From: Polytrichum commune
Taxonomy: Eukaryota; Streptophyta; Polytrichopsida; Polytrichales; Polytrichaceae
DNA length: 64,000 bases
NCBI GenBank assembly: GCA_950295325.1
Contig: OX485808.1
Coordinates: 41,129,180-41,193,179, forward strand
Reading direction: 5' to 3'
The notes beneath the pieces were generated by a model. It was not told the DNA's origin. It worked only from the letters and a program-made list of their open reading frames with translations, and searched no databases. Numbering within the stretch: the first letter of the stretch is position 1; every line of letters begins with the position of its first letter. Below, one piece after another: positions 12,441-26,934 of the stretch. The translations under genes were made by a program, and so were the position numbers.

Positions 12441-12953
12441 CAAGTGTTTCATGTTGTCACCTTTTGTGGTTGTCATGCAATGACTCCAAGATCATTTACA
12501 TGGGTTAATGATAAACACAATGGACTGCACTAAATCATATGTATAATTTACTTAGTAGAAAACATGGTTTCAAACTATTGTTGTGTTGAATCGATGTGCC
12601 CGATCTAGAACCTCATATATATGGACCACTCTTGTGTTGATTTCACAAGCATGTTGTTTGAAATTTTGTTCGATGTTTGGCCGACCTGGGAAGACGTGAA
12701 ACGACCAATCAATTACTTGTTGGTTCCAAAACATCTTTTCTGTGCGGTGAACCAAATAGTTTCTCAGAACAATGACACCTTCTATGGTTGCCATCTAATA
12801 ATTGCAAGACCCTTCACGTGGGTCAATGATGAACAATGTGGACCTCACTAGAGCAACTGTTTGATGTACTTACTAGAAAACATGGTTCCAAATAATTGTT
12901 GTTGCTATACATCCACATGCCCAATCTAGAATCCTCATCATATATAGAGACTA

Positions 12954-13321
12954 CACTACATATGATATTTAGTGTCGTATGGTATAAAATGTCACTATGG
13001 TAACTTTTTGGATGACACTTCTTATGAATAAGCAAACAAGTACTATCACGGATGATGGATGAGTTCATCCATTGGCCAAAACCCTACCTTCTCTTGTGAG
13101 CAATTTGTGATGAAATATTGTCATGGATGATTGAAATTTGGATGAAAACCCACTTGGTAAGTGACAGTAATTGCAACACTGTAAATCTATAACACTCCAA
13201 TTTTTTTACAAGAAATGACAAAGAATGTTTGGTTGACATTTAGTGTTGGTGACACTACACCGCGGTTTACAATTGGTATCGAGCAAGACAATTGGAATTG
13301 GTGACACTAAATATCATAGTG
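12954..13321 (+). mobile_element. MITE, CACTAAATA group A, copy 2 (best preserved)
   Basis: Length 368 bp, flanked by TA at 12952-12953 and 13322-13323. The left terminus is CACTACATATGATATTTAGT and the complement of the right is CACTATGATATTTAGT. It sits inside one unit of the 318-bp array; the equivalent place in the next unit (near 13634) is uninterrupted. Related copies are at 6.57 kb (direct) and 36.78 kb (inverted). Confidence 0.85.
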
Positions 13322-13696
13322 TAGTTGTGTAGCTGTGCCAAATTTACAAGCATGTTCTTTGGAACCAAGTTGGGAAGACATAAAACAACTATCCCAATCA
13401 ATCATTTACCGCTTTTGCAACATCCTTTTTGTGTGGTGAACCAAATGTTTTCTAAAACAATGCCACCTTTTACGGTTGTCACTTAATGATTGCAAAATCA
13501 ATTATATGGGTCAATGGTGAACAATGTTGACTACATTAAATGAGATGTATGATGTGCTTAGTAGAAAACATGATTTCAATTAAATGTTATGCTGAATTGT
13601 TATGCCTTATCTAGAACACTCATCATATATACATTAGTTCCAGTGATTTTACAAGCATGTTGTTTGGAACCAATCCAAGAAGACATGAAACGTCTA

Positions 13697-14218
13697 CAAT
13701 GTTTATAGTATTTAGAGTCATGCACACTATTTGCGGAGGGCCTAAACTAGATGCATGAAGGTCTCAAAGTGTCACAATTGCTAATTGCCAATATGATACT
13801 ATTCGTCAACTTCAGTAACTATATTAACCAAAAAATTATCCACAAAATGACATTTACTTGAAATGATAGTTTTGCGTTTTAGTATGCAAGGGGAAAATAT
13901 TCCTTAACATACTGACAGCAAGTGTCATGTCTTTACATTTTGTTATGAAAGAGGTAGATGTTCTTGAGCATACTAATGCCAAGTGTCATTTGCGTATACT
14001 TTAGTCAACTTGTAAATCGTTATGTAACATAGACATACACCTCATAACACTATTGAACATATACTCATGCCAAGATATTCACTAGTGCACTCAAATGCCA
14101 AGTGTCATGAAGTAACAAAAACGGTGAAGTTGTTGGTCATTATTGTAACCTCGCATACACCTCAAAACAAGGTAAGTGACACATTTACGCATGTGGCATT
14201 AAGTACCCTAAAATAGTA
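13697..14218. mobile_element. MITE, CACCGTT group D, copy 2
   Basis: About 520 bp, flanked by TA at 13695-13696 and 14219-14220. It is inverted relative to the 7.28 kb copy; shared blocks include 'gggcctaaactagatgc', 'gtctcaaagtgtca', 'gctaattgccaata' and 'ggtaagtgacac'. It lies inside a 318-bp unit, and the neighbouring unit shows the empty site with TA intact (near 13390). Confidence 0.8.
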
Positions 14219-14350
14219 TAGCTCAATCAATCACTCATTGCTTCCGAAACATCCCTTTATGTGCGGTGAGCCCCAAAAATGTTTCCCGAAACAATGCATG
14301 CATCTATGTTATCGCCAACCATCTTTGGAGACCATCATGAGAACCAATAG

Positions 14351-16094
14351 TAATGAATTAAACTTTTTTAATACGACAACGGCCGGGCCCCGTGTAGTGA
14401 TTGCCACCTGGCTTTGGGTGGGCCCACCGGTGTCGCTCATGGAATCATAATAAGTTTGTAGTTTCACCTTCATTTTTCCGGTTTTTCGTTTGCTTTTCCG
14501 GAGGTGGGTCCCAACACTTTGGGAATTTTTTTTACGATTAACCCTCGAAGACCCAAGAGGCCGATCGATCCACTTTGAACCTCAAGGTGTTGGACAATGA
14601 TGTTTAGAATCATAATCTATTGTCATGTAAGCTACAAATGAAAGTGTAAAAAAAGTGTCCTCATCTAAAACTAACCCATGTATTCGTTGCACTCTTTCAA
14701 TTGAGGCATAGATATATGTGAAATGGAAAAATAAATAAAAATGTGAGCTTGTATATACATGTGTGTCTTACTTAGATACAAATACGCACATGGTTTATCT
14801 AATCACCGTTATCACTTATGACTTTACTTTTGTTCATGAGGATAAGCACTTGACAAAGTTGCTTTTCATGGCAAGCAACCCCAAGGATTGTTGGTGACAA
14901 TTCCTCAAGCTCAAATGTGCTTATACCAATATGCCATTTATGGTTTTTAATGCCGCGGTGTACTATTTGAAATTGCACAATTTTATAACCATTTACTCTA
15001 TACCATATTTATTACCCAACTTAATTGGTTCTTTGGACATTATAGAACGCTAACATCTTTACTTGGTGGAAACTTACGTTATTAGCAAATCGTTATACAC
15101 TACATGACTACGAATAGTGAGTGGACACTAAATATCATAAACAAGTGTTGTGCACTACATGTCTAATTCTTGTTATCTAAAATGACACAAACTTCCATAC
15201 TAATTATATGAAATGAGGTTGCCCTAAGCTATGTAGCCATTTATATTTATTTCTACACTTACTTTGTCATTTTTTTCTTGGGGGGGGGGTCTAGTTTTGC
15301 CTACAATTAAGGTGTTTATTAACACGCACATTGCATACTCATATCCTTAGGGTCACATTCGTTAGGGGTGTTGATCTTGGGATTAGTACGGGTTGCTTAG
15401 GTCAAGTGCGCTTTACCTCACTAAGCACATGTCAAAGGTGAGCCAATGGGAGCACATCGAACATGTTCACTTTCTAGTGTGAACACTAAATCCTTCAATG
15501 TTTCATTTTTTATTATTTATTTTTTGTGGTACAAATTGGTACATTCTTCAACCTTATACATAACATACTATTCCCCATGAAATAAACCCCGAGCTTTTGG
15601 CTTTTGGAGGTATAAGTTGGCAAGTGGTGGCTAAAGTGCTCAAAAGTAGATACGGTGTATTTTTGTTTGGGATCCAAATCTTTTCATTTGCATTGGCCCC
15701 AATCGTATTGGACTAGGCGTATTCCCCCCCCCCCCACTAGCTCATGTTGCTTAAGATAGGGGAAATTTTGGGCAAAATAGGTTTAGATCTAATTGTTCCC
15801 AAGTCTAACTGGTTACGGACTCAGATGTAATTCTAATTGGTTTTTTTGTTTATTGAATTTAAGGTATATTTCATATATTCCTTCAAAAGGATCAACGGTA
15901 TGCCTAAAGTGTTGAACTTGAACATGTCATATCTCAAACTCGACTAGTTACATTCATAACTAGCGGTATTCATAGATGCGAGGTTGTTACATGTGTCCCC
16001 ATTTTATTGTCTTTGAAATCTTTTGGAATGTAGAATATGATTCTTTGTTTTAGAATGTAATTTCTAGCCATAAAAATAAAATTGGTGCTTGCAA
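14351..16094. other. intergenic DNA with an old dispersed repeat
   Basis: About 14940-15200 is a diverged relative of about 25720-26010, sharing a 'tttacttggt' and 'aacttac' core, 'atagaac', 'atagtgagtg/atagtaagtg' and 'aaataYcata' in the same order. G/C runs lie at 15280-15289 and 15724-15735. No gene recognised. Confidence 0.45.
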
Positions 16095-16403
16095 TAAATG
16101 ATCCTATGGTGGGCCACAATAATTCTCCAACATCCACATTAATTTTCAACCCATGTGAAATCTCTAGTTTGAAATTTTTGTGGACGACATTCATTGTTTT
16201 TTCTAAAGGTTTTTTTAATACTTTTTTAATACTTTTGACATTTGACCTTGAACTAATATTCAAAGTGTTGGTCAAGAATATCGCAGAGACGACTTAAGGG
16301 AAGACCCGATGTCTTGAGCCCACATTATTTTTCACCATGACTAGACAACTAGTGTATCCCACATAAATTTTTCACCCACACTAATAAGACTATCTATTGT
16401 AGT
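16095..16403. mobile_element. MITE, CACTAAATA group B, copy 2 (eroded)
   Basis: About 310 bp in the same orientation as the 2.33 kb copy. Matching blocks include 'gtgggccaca', 'gtcttgagcccaca', 'ccatgactaga' and 'ttttcacccacactaa'. The termini are degraded, with the right end reading ACTATCTATTGTA. Non-coding. Confidence 0.65.
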
Positions 16404-19400
16404 TCTTGTTTGAGAGCTTTTCTTTTTCTTTTTTCTCCATACATACAAAGGTAATCTAATCACGTCATGAAGCTAACCCTAGTTGGCCAAATTTTCATTG
16501 CTGCAAAACTAGATCACCCAAAATGGCTCACTCCATCTATTCTTATTATCATATGAAAACATTTATGTGACAACCATTGCATCAAGATAATAAGTACCAA
16601 GATTAAAACAAAATCTCATGTATTCATGGACAATGACCTTGGTTCACATCATCATAAGTTCCTAGCGTTGAAGATTTTATTTCTCACTTTTATGATTAGA
16701 CGACGAGTCCGGGCCATGGTTTAAAACAATAGGATGGATATACATATATTTGCCATTACGCGCGGCCACTAAATGTGACATTTATAACTTGAAAAGCCAC
16801 CCAAAGCCAAGTACGTATGGGTTTAAGCCAACATTGAGACGGTCTTTATGCTCAACGCTCCCTTACATTGAAGTGCCTTGTATTCGACCCAACATTGGTA
16901 TTATGAGCTCAAAGCATCGGCAAGTACGGAGACCCTTCTTTAAGATACGAGGAGGAAAGGAAATCATTTCGGCTCATTAAACAAATTGGCGAACCCTTTA
17001 ATTTTGATAGCTCGCTCTTGTGCACGGTGCGTAGTAGGAATCAATATTGTTGACAATACAATCTTGGGGGCCATCATGGGCGTGTGATAAAGGGCCGGAA
17101 GACCCGTGAAGATGACGGAAGGACGCGGGGGGGGGGGGGGGATTATAAGGGAGGGCAAGTATTAGCTTGTACATTTGGAGCGTAAATAAGGAAATCGACT
17201 CCCAATTATGAGCCCCCCCTTCCCTAAAGTGCAAATACATGTACGAGGCGTCCCACAAATGCTTATAATTGCAAAGAAAGCTCACTATCTATGGATTTGT
17301 GCGGTGGAATTCAATGTGGATTGATGTGTATGTTTCATTTAGTTCTGCCACCAATGTGCTGCATTCATCGTACACTTATCAAATTTCTTTACATCTCATG
17401 TTTACATTTGATCGAGTATGGTGAAGTTTTATATAACCTAGTGTATGATAATGACGAAACATGATAGTTTTATTTCATCTTGAAACTCGGCTTTCGTGTT
17501 GAAATTCATGATTCTTAATGATCACGTGTCCTTGGGGGGTGCACCTTTCACTAAAAGCATACGTCTTATGTGTGTGTCACCTTCATTTTAATACTCCTAT
17601 GTATTATTATTTGATGGGAAACAAGGGATATACATATAAAATGATAGCTAAGAAACACACACACACACATAAGAGATACAAAATTTAAATAAATATGTGA
17701 TAAAATATCCTATGTATATTGAAAAAGACACTCACAAAGAATACACCTCCAATTTTTGTATGGAGAATACTTCATTATTGCTTAACGAAGTCATGGAAGA
17801 CCCTTTCATCCATCATATGCAATTCATACAAATTGGGTTCTACCATGACTGTCATTGTAGTCATGACTCAAGTACCGGATTCAAATCTACCACGATGTGG
17901 TCGGTCAAATGATAAGTCCACATTGAGCCACTCGACTTTTGATACCAACATAACCTTATTTCCATATTCAAGGTTCGGTTCATGGGGTCATTTGGGTCTC
18001 TATACTTCACCCACCTATTTGCTATCTTCCAATGCATCCTACATACACTCTCAAGAGACCAAGTCTTCGGGACTAAAATGTCCGATGGTTTGCAGCGATA
18101 GTGGATGAACCATCCATGAAGTGGATGAAACATGAAGATGTTGGATGACTATCTCCAACTTAAGCCTTACCTAACTTTCTATAATCTCCTATACATGTAT
18201 GCCCTTGTTGTAAATCTCAATACGGGTCCAATGTTCCATAGAGCATACTACGCTCATAATATATCTACATTGCCAAGAAAAAAGAACACCCTAACCCTAT
18301 GCATATTTTGTAAACCGTATTCATAATTAATACCCCTCCACGCACATGCTTCATGTACAGAAGTCCAGTGCACCTCCCAGACCAACATACCCAAAACCAT
18401 TACTATATATGATTGCTTCACATTCGAAACCCCCAAATGTATGACTCTGGTACATAATACCAATTTTAGGTTCGATGTTGGGTCGTGTTGCCTAAAAGCT
18501 TTCACATCGAATACACATTTGCGACTTTAAAACACTTCCAAGGTCTCTATTACACTTGAAATATTACGTGTCCGACACTCCATTTGCAAGCTTCGATATG
18601 AAGGGATCTTCAATATAAGAATTGCTTGAATGCGTACCATGAAAAGCATCACGTATATTATTAGCTCGAGTTTCAAATACCTTGAAGTCCTCGCGCCCTA
18701 TATATGTTAGTGTGGGTGATCTAAATTCCGCTTGAAAATTCATGTGGTGTACCGGGTGTACTTAGTGGACATTCTTGATGGCAGCCTAAAAAACGAAGAG
18801 GCGAGTGTGAAAGGGGGAGTTGGGGATCCATGTGAGGAGGAAATAAATTGGAGTAAAGGAGTTAGATGAGCTGACTCATAACTACCGGCACCGCATGTAA
18901 ATTTAATATGCAGAGAATTTATGTGTGTTGGAAGGAAGACTTGGTCTCAACCCCACCCTAGAGTTATTCCCACGTAAGTCAAGTCCCCGAATTCCATTAA
19001 AAACATGTAGACATTGCACGTGCTCCGAATTTTGAAAATTTTGAAAAATAATGATTTTCCATCACACCCCTATGTGCCCACTCATAAATATTAAGGGAGG
19101 TATACGTGGGTTTTAAATCTAAGGAAAGGAAAGGAAGGAAAAAAAAAAAAAAAATCTACGAATAGTTAGTAGTTGACACTCTAGTTTCACATGATGTTAT
19201 ACGTTCGTGTGTGATTGGAAATAGTCTACTCTTTTTTTCTTCCCCCCGAAATTTCAAGGAAGTCAAAATGGTGACAATCAAAGGAGTGGTGAAGTCAACG
19301 TATGTGTGATATTGCACATTTTCATTTCAATATGGTCGAAGTTCCTCCCAAAATAACGATTTCATCTAAGTTTTATGATTATTTGAGATGAGTTCTGATG

Positions 19401-22400
19401 ATTTCATTCATGGAGTAATGACCTACTATTCTATTTCTATCTTTGAAATTTGTCACCTGGAAATAATAAGTTCCAAGCAATCACATGGTGACATGCAGTA
19501 CGTTATTTGGCATTAATAATTAACTGACACCTAGTCAGTCCCGCATGTATAACGGTGGTATCACTTATAATACCTCATAAGTGGTCAAAGAGGCCCAAAA
19601 AATGAATGAGTACCTACCACTCTATATAGCTGGGAAATTGCATCAAAGAATGTACATGCATAGTTAGTACAAATGTGAGAGTAATCAACGTGTCTCGAAA
19701 TGAATCTTCTTATCATTTCTTAACACTCGTGAGACACAGTATGAATCAAAGTGTCAACTTGTTAAGTGTTTGTCAAAATTACATTTTTTTTTGTTTTGTG
19801 ATCAAAACCTTTTGGTTGACTACCAATTTGATGTAATACCTTTTGTGCTTAATGTTTCTTGCGGGAGTTGCAATAGGTGGCTACAACATGCAATATTGTA
19901 TGGGAGTTAGCCTAACTGATTTATTTTGAGATGTGAGTCCCATACTCCTAAATGTGGGTGTGATTGTTTACAAGCCCAATTACTAGGAGATTGGAGAGTG
20001 TAAATTGAGGAGGAAAAAGAAATACACATTGGCAACACATAAATCTCCACCTTCGTTCAGTTAAGTCTACCACCTAGAACAATGACAAAGAAACATGCAA
20101 GTTCGTTCAGAACAAGCATTCAAATAAAATATGTCCATCAATGTTCTCGTGGAAAAAAAGATGCACACAAAAACATGCAACTAGGTTTGTAAACTTGGCA
20201 CTTTCATCTATAAACTTAGTTGACATAGTACTAATTCATCGATTGTATTGTTTACACCAACCATCCCTAATGAATTCCCATACATAATCTCTAACTACAT
20301 GCAAAAAAAGAACATTTAATGTGTGATAATATAATTGCAATTTCAATTACTCTAGTTTTCCAAAACAAAACCCAACTCTACTTGAATCTCAATTGTTATT
20401 TAATTGTTGTGTGATTGTGATGTAAAAATGACAACAATCTTCTTTGTCTCCAAAGGTGATATTGAGTGCACAAAAAAGTGATGGAATGAATGTACACATA
20501 TCTTGCTTTATGCCACTAGCACATACATTGTCCTCCAAAGTTTGGGATGTAATGGGAAGGACAGTCAACCTAACAATAGCTTGGAAAAAAATGGCTAATT
20601 GACGGGATGGCATAATTTTCCAACTTATTCCTACTATGCTTATAGATGTCCCATAAATCCATTCTATGTGATGAAATGTCACAAAATGGATCACATTTTC
20701 ATCCATGGCTATGAATTAGGTGTATTGGTGTTGTTGCATGTGCAACATGATGTAGATTTCTACTACTCACAAAAAAATCTATACCTCAAGTGACCTTCAA
20801 ATGACAATAGAAAAATGAAAGACCATTAGCTAACGGGCAAGGGTTGCCTACAACAAAGTGTGAAGTCAAGTTCTAGAGCCGGTTGATGTGGTCCAATTCA
20901 AGAGGTGCATGGAATTGACTTAAGGGCTGGAGAGGTTGGGCCCATAATCAATGCCATGCCAACATTCATATCCATTGTGGCACATTTTCCACTTTCTTAT
21001 TTCATCAGTCCCCATAAATTTGAGTAGTTGTTGAGTTATTACATGTGTGAAAATTGGGGTGTAGTGGAAAAAGCGAACTCTTTGGTAATCATCTCAACAA
21101 CCGGGCTTCCTATTCTACATGTTACAACACCAACCGCCTTCATTTCATGGCATTGACCACCTCGTGCAAGCCACCCTTAGAACTAGTGACTCCAAAAATA
21201 TTTCATGTCTTGATTGCTAAGAAGTTTCCTACAACACCATCAATATTGGTTGAAAGTGTAGAATGCGTTTGTTGGTCGGAATTGTAGATGATTCTTACAT
21301 GGGCACTTACGAGTATTTCTACATACTGACGTAGGCCATAGAATTACTCACAGCATCCCCATCATATTGTGGGTCTAGCAATCAACTATGTACAATTCCA
21401 TCATTACTTATGAGATTCCCCCTTTTCTTGTTCACTGGACATGTCTACTGTAGTGTCTTGCAAAGTCCGGGATTGACAGTTGTGCCTTTGTAGTGTGCAA
21501 GTACCAGCGTTCGAATTTATTTTCTATAGAAACATTCTTGCATGCCAGCCACCTGACGCGTGGATCAAGGAACCAACGTGGTAAGTCACCGACACCGCAC
21601 TCACATCTAGCTCAAGGAATTCCTGGCCTTGAATCGTGGCCTCCCCCTTTAAGATAAGAGATTTGATCCTCCTTGTTGTGTAATGTTATGGGGTTCTAGA
21701 ACAAATTTTTTGAGTATTATATGTGCATTAACAATTTCAAATGATGAACATGAGCATTTAGGAAATTGAATTTTAGGAATGTCAAGATGAATAACAAAAC
21801 ATTTATTGTTACTTGTACATTTTTTTAGGAGTCTTTGTTTTTCATTTAGGTTTGGACATCCCACATGATCACTACATGCAGATGTATGCATGTGTTAAAA
21901 CCATTCAGGGTCATCAACCATTCAAGGACCATTCAACTTATCCTCATCGGGTTGGAACATGTCAGATATCACATAAGTTGTATTTACATCAAGAGGTAGA
22001 AATGAAAAATTGATGTCATTAAGAACTTGCAACGAATAGACTCTTCACGAATAGCATATATGAATAGACTCCTCCAACCCTTTCGCCTTGGACAATAATT
22101 TTTACGTAGCTGAAAGTTGAAGGCTCAATTGTGAACCTCCCAAAAGTAAACTATCTACTTGGAGAAGGTGGTGTGAGGTGACATCAAGGTCCCATTCACG
22201 TTGCTCGTTAAAATCGAACCCTTCATGAGATTGTATGATCGTCACATATGATTATAGATGAAGTGACAACCACATATTACACCAACGGTTTCCATTATTT
22301 CTTTATACCAACCACCAAATTATTCCAAGTAGGTTACTATTTTCAACAACTTGAAAGTGTGGATGAGAAACTCTCAAGAATGGATGCCCAAGTAAGTTAA

Positions 22401-25400
22401 AAGGGTGGGAAAGCCACAACCAAGGTTGAACAAAATTCTGCAACATAAACGTCACCACCAACCTAACTGACTCACAACACGCCAACCACTCTCATCATTT
22501 GAGCCAGTGCCAATCAAATTTCCTTTTCCTTTCGCATTCTAATGACAATTTGGGAATTAAAAATTAAAAATTAATGTCAATATTTTAATTTTAATTTGAT
22601 TGTGGAGTTTTCATGTAAGCAATGCATCCAATTGTTGGCAAATTTGGGTTTACGGTGGAGTTCATCAAATCCAATTGTTACTTGTACTTCTTACACGACT
22701 TCTTATAACATACAAACCATTTTTTTTTTTTGTCTTGTTCTTTCTTTGGGGGTTCAAGACCAACCCAACAAAAGAAACAAAAACATAAATAAAATAAAAA
22801 ACATAAAAGAAAAATCGGATTGAAGGCTGTGATTGTGATCCTTTCAATTCAAGAGTACTAATTCGACTTTTTTGTCAACTAACCAAGTACGTACTTGCAC
22901 TCCTACCCTCAAAAGGGAAAGGGAAAACCCTTTAGCCAATACTTGGGCCTTCATTAAATTTCCATCTCATGTCCTTGGGGTGATTTGACTTTGTACAACC
23001 TTTTTTGGACATACATGACTCACACCAATTTTGGATAGTGCATCACATTAGGTTATAGGTCACACTATTTTATAATTTTGAATAGAAATATTTTCACTTC
23101 AATACTTAATTCGGTTAATTAGACTAACATATGAAAAACGATCCGGTAGAGTAGATGTTATTTTTAAGACTTCTCATGGTTTTGGTAACTAAGAGTGCAC
23201 AAATATAAAGATGACATTATGACCAATACATTAGATTCATTTTGAATCATATATTAAATGTTATGGGTTCGTGATAGGTGCAACCTTCATATGACGAGCA
23301 ATGAAACACCCCAATCAAACAAACCTCTTTTTCAACATTGAAATAGAATTGTGTAGTTATTGCAAAGTTGTGACCTGCTCATCTTCATGACTTACTCAAT
23401 GGTGGACCCATGATGATGGAACATGTCATGTTGTATCTTCAACATATGAATGTCATTGACATAGAGTTGCATTTATAAGCAAGAGACCAATGCTTTGTTT
23501 TGTTTGTTGGGTCCTTTATGGGGTACATATTTATTAGCTCTGCTATCACTATGCCAATAAGCTAAAGGAAAAAAAAATCAAAAAAGAAGAAGATCCATGA
23601 CATGACAAAAGAAAAGCATTCTTCGCCATGGCTCATGTTGCAAGCTTGTGATTCCAGGTCTACAAAGGAGATATATTCCTTTCTGTAGAAGGTTGCTCTC
23701 ACGTGTGCGTATGTACATATGACCACCTTTCATTCTCAAGAATGTAAGTATTGTGATAAGTTATTAGCCTGCTTGGAGTGCAACACTTCTATTTTGATTC
23801 CAATGAAAGAAAAGTAAAGGAAAGAACAATAACGTTATCTTGAATAACATAGATATTGAATTATGGACTCAACCAAAGTAAACAGTTATGTAGCTAGACA
23901 CCATTCATCTTGTAAGTTGGGGGCACAAAAGAGCTCAACCAACCCAGCAAGGATTAAACAATGATCAAGCATGTTACGCCGGTTCATGGTCGCCAGACAT
24001 AGTCCACCTCTTCATCAAGAAAACAACACATGCGCAACTTTTTTTTAACAAAAATAATCTATGTTATTGCTACAAAACATAGACGTCATCCTTTACTTTT
24101 TGATTTGGTTTTACTTTGTAACCAGATGGATCTAAATACTTTCAAATCGTATCAATCCGCAATGTTGTTGTTCCTTTCGACGAGGCACAACCATAGCAAA
24201 ACCTTGTATAAAAAAAAAACATACTCGAAATCCTCCCCCCATGTTGAATCTAAGGACCAACATTGCAGCAGTCCCTAGGCGGATTAGTCAAACATTTGGA
24301 TTTTTCAAAAAAAATCAAGCCTCCATTTCGACAACTGAAACACTCTTCTAAAATTCTTACTTTTCCCTTACGAAATCGAGGTCTCTTCACGACAATCATT
24401 TCCAAAACTTCTACAAAATCCCCAAATGACACAATTCATGCCGAAACCGCCACGGTGCCATGGTATTAGCTAGGGAGAGCCCGCAATGAGGGGGCCATGG
24501 CATGCAAGTATGAAAGGGGGAGTTGGGAGCCTAAAATGTCGGCCACTAGATTGAGGTGTCAGCCCTTTCCCGTCAACTAAGTGATGATAAGTAGCGGCCT
24601 CGATCCTTGCATTGCATTTTTGTAATTTTGTATGATGACTTTGGTGCTTCTTCTCCTTCTCCTCCTTCTCCTTCTTCTTTTGCTTGTACCTTAAAAGGCT
24701 GTCACAATATCTCTCTTCCTGCACATACTAGAGGGAGGGAGGGAGATGTGTGTGCGTGTGTGAATAGGGTTCCGGGACTCGGACACGTTTGGCTCTTTGT
24801 CAGTCAACGTGACTTGAAAATGAGAAGGTTGGACCTCATGGGACCTCAATGTTTTTTTTTCTCTCTACTTTTTGTTTATTTTGGATGAATTCAATTGCTA
24901 TTTAGAGGAGGACAATATATGTCATACACAATAGGATTATTCGTATAGTCTTTGAAACAAACGCTAAGTGGGTTGGCCAAAAGGTGAGTTTGAGAGTTGA
25001 TGCAAGTTGGTTTTTTTGAGGTTTAGTTTACCATATTAAAAAAAAAACTAGTATTTAGATCATTCCGTGTTTTTTTGGGTCGGTTCCAGATGAAATTGCC
25101 GCCTCACGTTTGTTTGAGTATCTTCACTATAGTGTTAAGTGTTTGTGCACATCATATTCATGATCTTTTAATATACAGTCACCTACATAATGGTTGCAAG
25201 GTGAGTACAAATAACAACACTTGAAGCATGAATGTTCACATTTTCAAGAACTAGTTGCTTATTTTTGAACTCGTCCGAAGCTCGGAATTACCTCAATACC
25301 AATTTAAAAGAGTGGAGCTAGGTTTTGGATGACGACTTTTTTTAGCTTTTCATGCTAGGGTCAGTGGGTTAAGCTAGCCTTGGATAAGTCGATTCTTGAA

Positions 25401-25689
25401 TTAGGAGGGTGGGTCCCATGGCACACAAACCCTATTGTAGATTATGAAATTCTCCCAATTTTTTGGGGGGATCCAAAGGGGGTGTTGAAGGAGTTCACTC
25501 AACTTTAAAATTAGGCTCGGACAGAAGATGTTCTAGTCAACCCTTCCTCAAGAAACTCTACAGAACACTCTAATGTCATATCAAGTTTATTATATAAGTC
25601 ATTGGAACTTGAATGTAATCAAACAATAATTATCGGAATATTTTAGGGAATCAAATGAGGATGATGTATTTTCTATCCAAATGAAAAGG
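16404..25689. other. long intergenic stretch, no gene recognised
   Basis: Every open frame here is short, without a domain motif or supporting splice structure. A 15-base G run lies at 17127-17141 and an A run near 19139-19155. The - strand frame at 17861-18133 looks mildly protein-like but extends nowhere. I see nothing else. Confidence 0.5.
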
Positions 25690-25719
25690 AATAAATATGT
25701 ACTCCGAACATAGTAAAGA

Positions 25720-26010
25720 GTTATAGTATAATGTAATTTTGAACACCTCATGATTAACATTGATAGCAATTTTAGTGTAATACCACATAGTTTAGGGTAT
25801 TTGATGTCACTTATTATAAACATGATGTAGTACTTTAATTGCTTTTAATACTATAGATTGCATTACAAACAACATATTATGGTCAAGCAGCTTGGACACT
25901 CTCAAAACTTAAGATACTTTTACTTGGTAAGAACTTACATTCAATGAAACATTTATAGAACATTGTGTGCCTCCAAATAGTAAGTGACATAAATACCATA
26001 TACTATGTGG
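25720..26010 (+). repeat. dispersed repeat, partner of 14.94-15.20 kb
   Basis: Weak co-linear similarity over about 250 bp to the earlier copy, including 'cttttacttggtaagaacttac' against 'ctttacttggtggaaacttac'. The class is unknown. Confidence 0.4.
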
Positions 26011-26213
26011 TACAACAACAATAACTTCAAGAGTTTTTTTTTATGTTGTTGTTTATCAACACTCCTACTCACAACATGCTAAAGGCTTTGGATACAATGT
26101 GCCATCTTCACAAAGGTGCTATGAGTCTCAAAACCAATAATTGTACGTTCATGCGCAAATCCCAACAACTTGAAATCTTTGAAGCTTGTATATTGAAAGT
26201 TAAATCATCAAGG

Positions 26214-26340
26214 CCTTAGATGGGCATTATTTCTTGATTTCCCTTTGGGTTGCGTTGGTTCTCCTGAGGTGGCTGTTTTTGGTCCCTTTTTGGAACTCAA
26301 TCTTCAATTTATGTCAAATAAAAAAATAAAAAATGTTGAA
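26214..26340 (+). repeat. dispersed repeat, partner of 38.08-38.20 kb
   Basis: Shares 'gggcattattt', 'gggttgcgttggttctcctgagg' (other copy 'ggttttgcgctggttctcctgagg') and an A-rich right edge with 38081-38200. An A-rich right boundary could be the 3' end of a non-LTR retroelement, but no reverse transcriptase is present. Confidence 0.45.
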
Positions 26341-26934
26341 GCATCAAGCAGATGTTCCCCAAGGTTGTAGTTGTCACTTCTTCCTAAGCCAAATCCATGT
26401 TAATTCTTAAAGGACGTGGGGTCTCAATATATGACCATATACACAATTAGACGGGCTTCACCAAGTTCATAAATCATATGTTATGTACTCGTGTGTTTGA
26501 TTATGTCAAGGAGAAAATAAGAATCCTACTCATACCAAACGTTGATGATCAACATACAATGTGCGTACTTGCATCCAATGGCACCCAAGGGCACCCAAGC
26601 TCCGTGTTTGAACTTTAAATCTTCAATAACATATACTCGAGTGTCAAATAGTACACTTGGAGAATAAGCTGATTTTAGATAGGGTCACTTTTGACATGAT
26701 TAGTAAAAAATATGTATGTAGCTCAAATTTATGCTTGGAGAGGCCCGGTTTGGGCCTCTTAGATACTTGGGGGTTAGGGGTCAGAACACACTGAATGTTA
26801 GCGACCACAATATCACTACATTTAAAGGGTTGTTTACTAGAGATTCACGAAATTTTTCTAGATATTATCATTTATAGATTTGTGATATTAGAGTTATCAA
26901 TTAATTCAATGAGATATTTGGTCTAGAGTTTTTC

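Larger units (their letters stand above)
12440..14350 (+). repeat. tandem array of about 318-bp units, interrupted by two MITEs
   Basis: At least three diverged head-to-tail units and partial ends. The landmark G[CT]GGTGA recurs at 12744, 13433 and 14273; 'acaagcatgtt' recurs at 12645, 13346 and 13651; 'ggttgtca'-like sequence recurs at 12468, 12786, 13474 and about 14307. Raw spacings are unequal. Subtracting the MITEs at 12954-13321 and 13697-14218, with one TA each, makes them about 316-319 bp. No coding capacity. Confidence 0.8.

Noticed and set aside
17861-18133. Mildly protein-like - strand open frame
   Set aside because: No splice partners, no family motif and no support in neighbouring DNA; compatible with chance.
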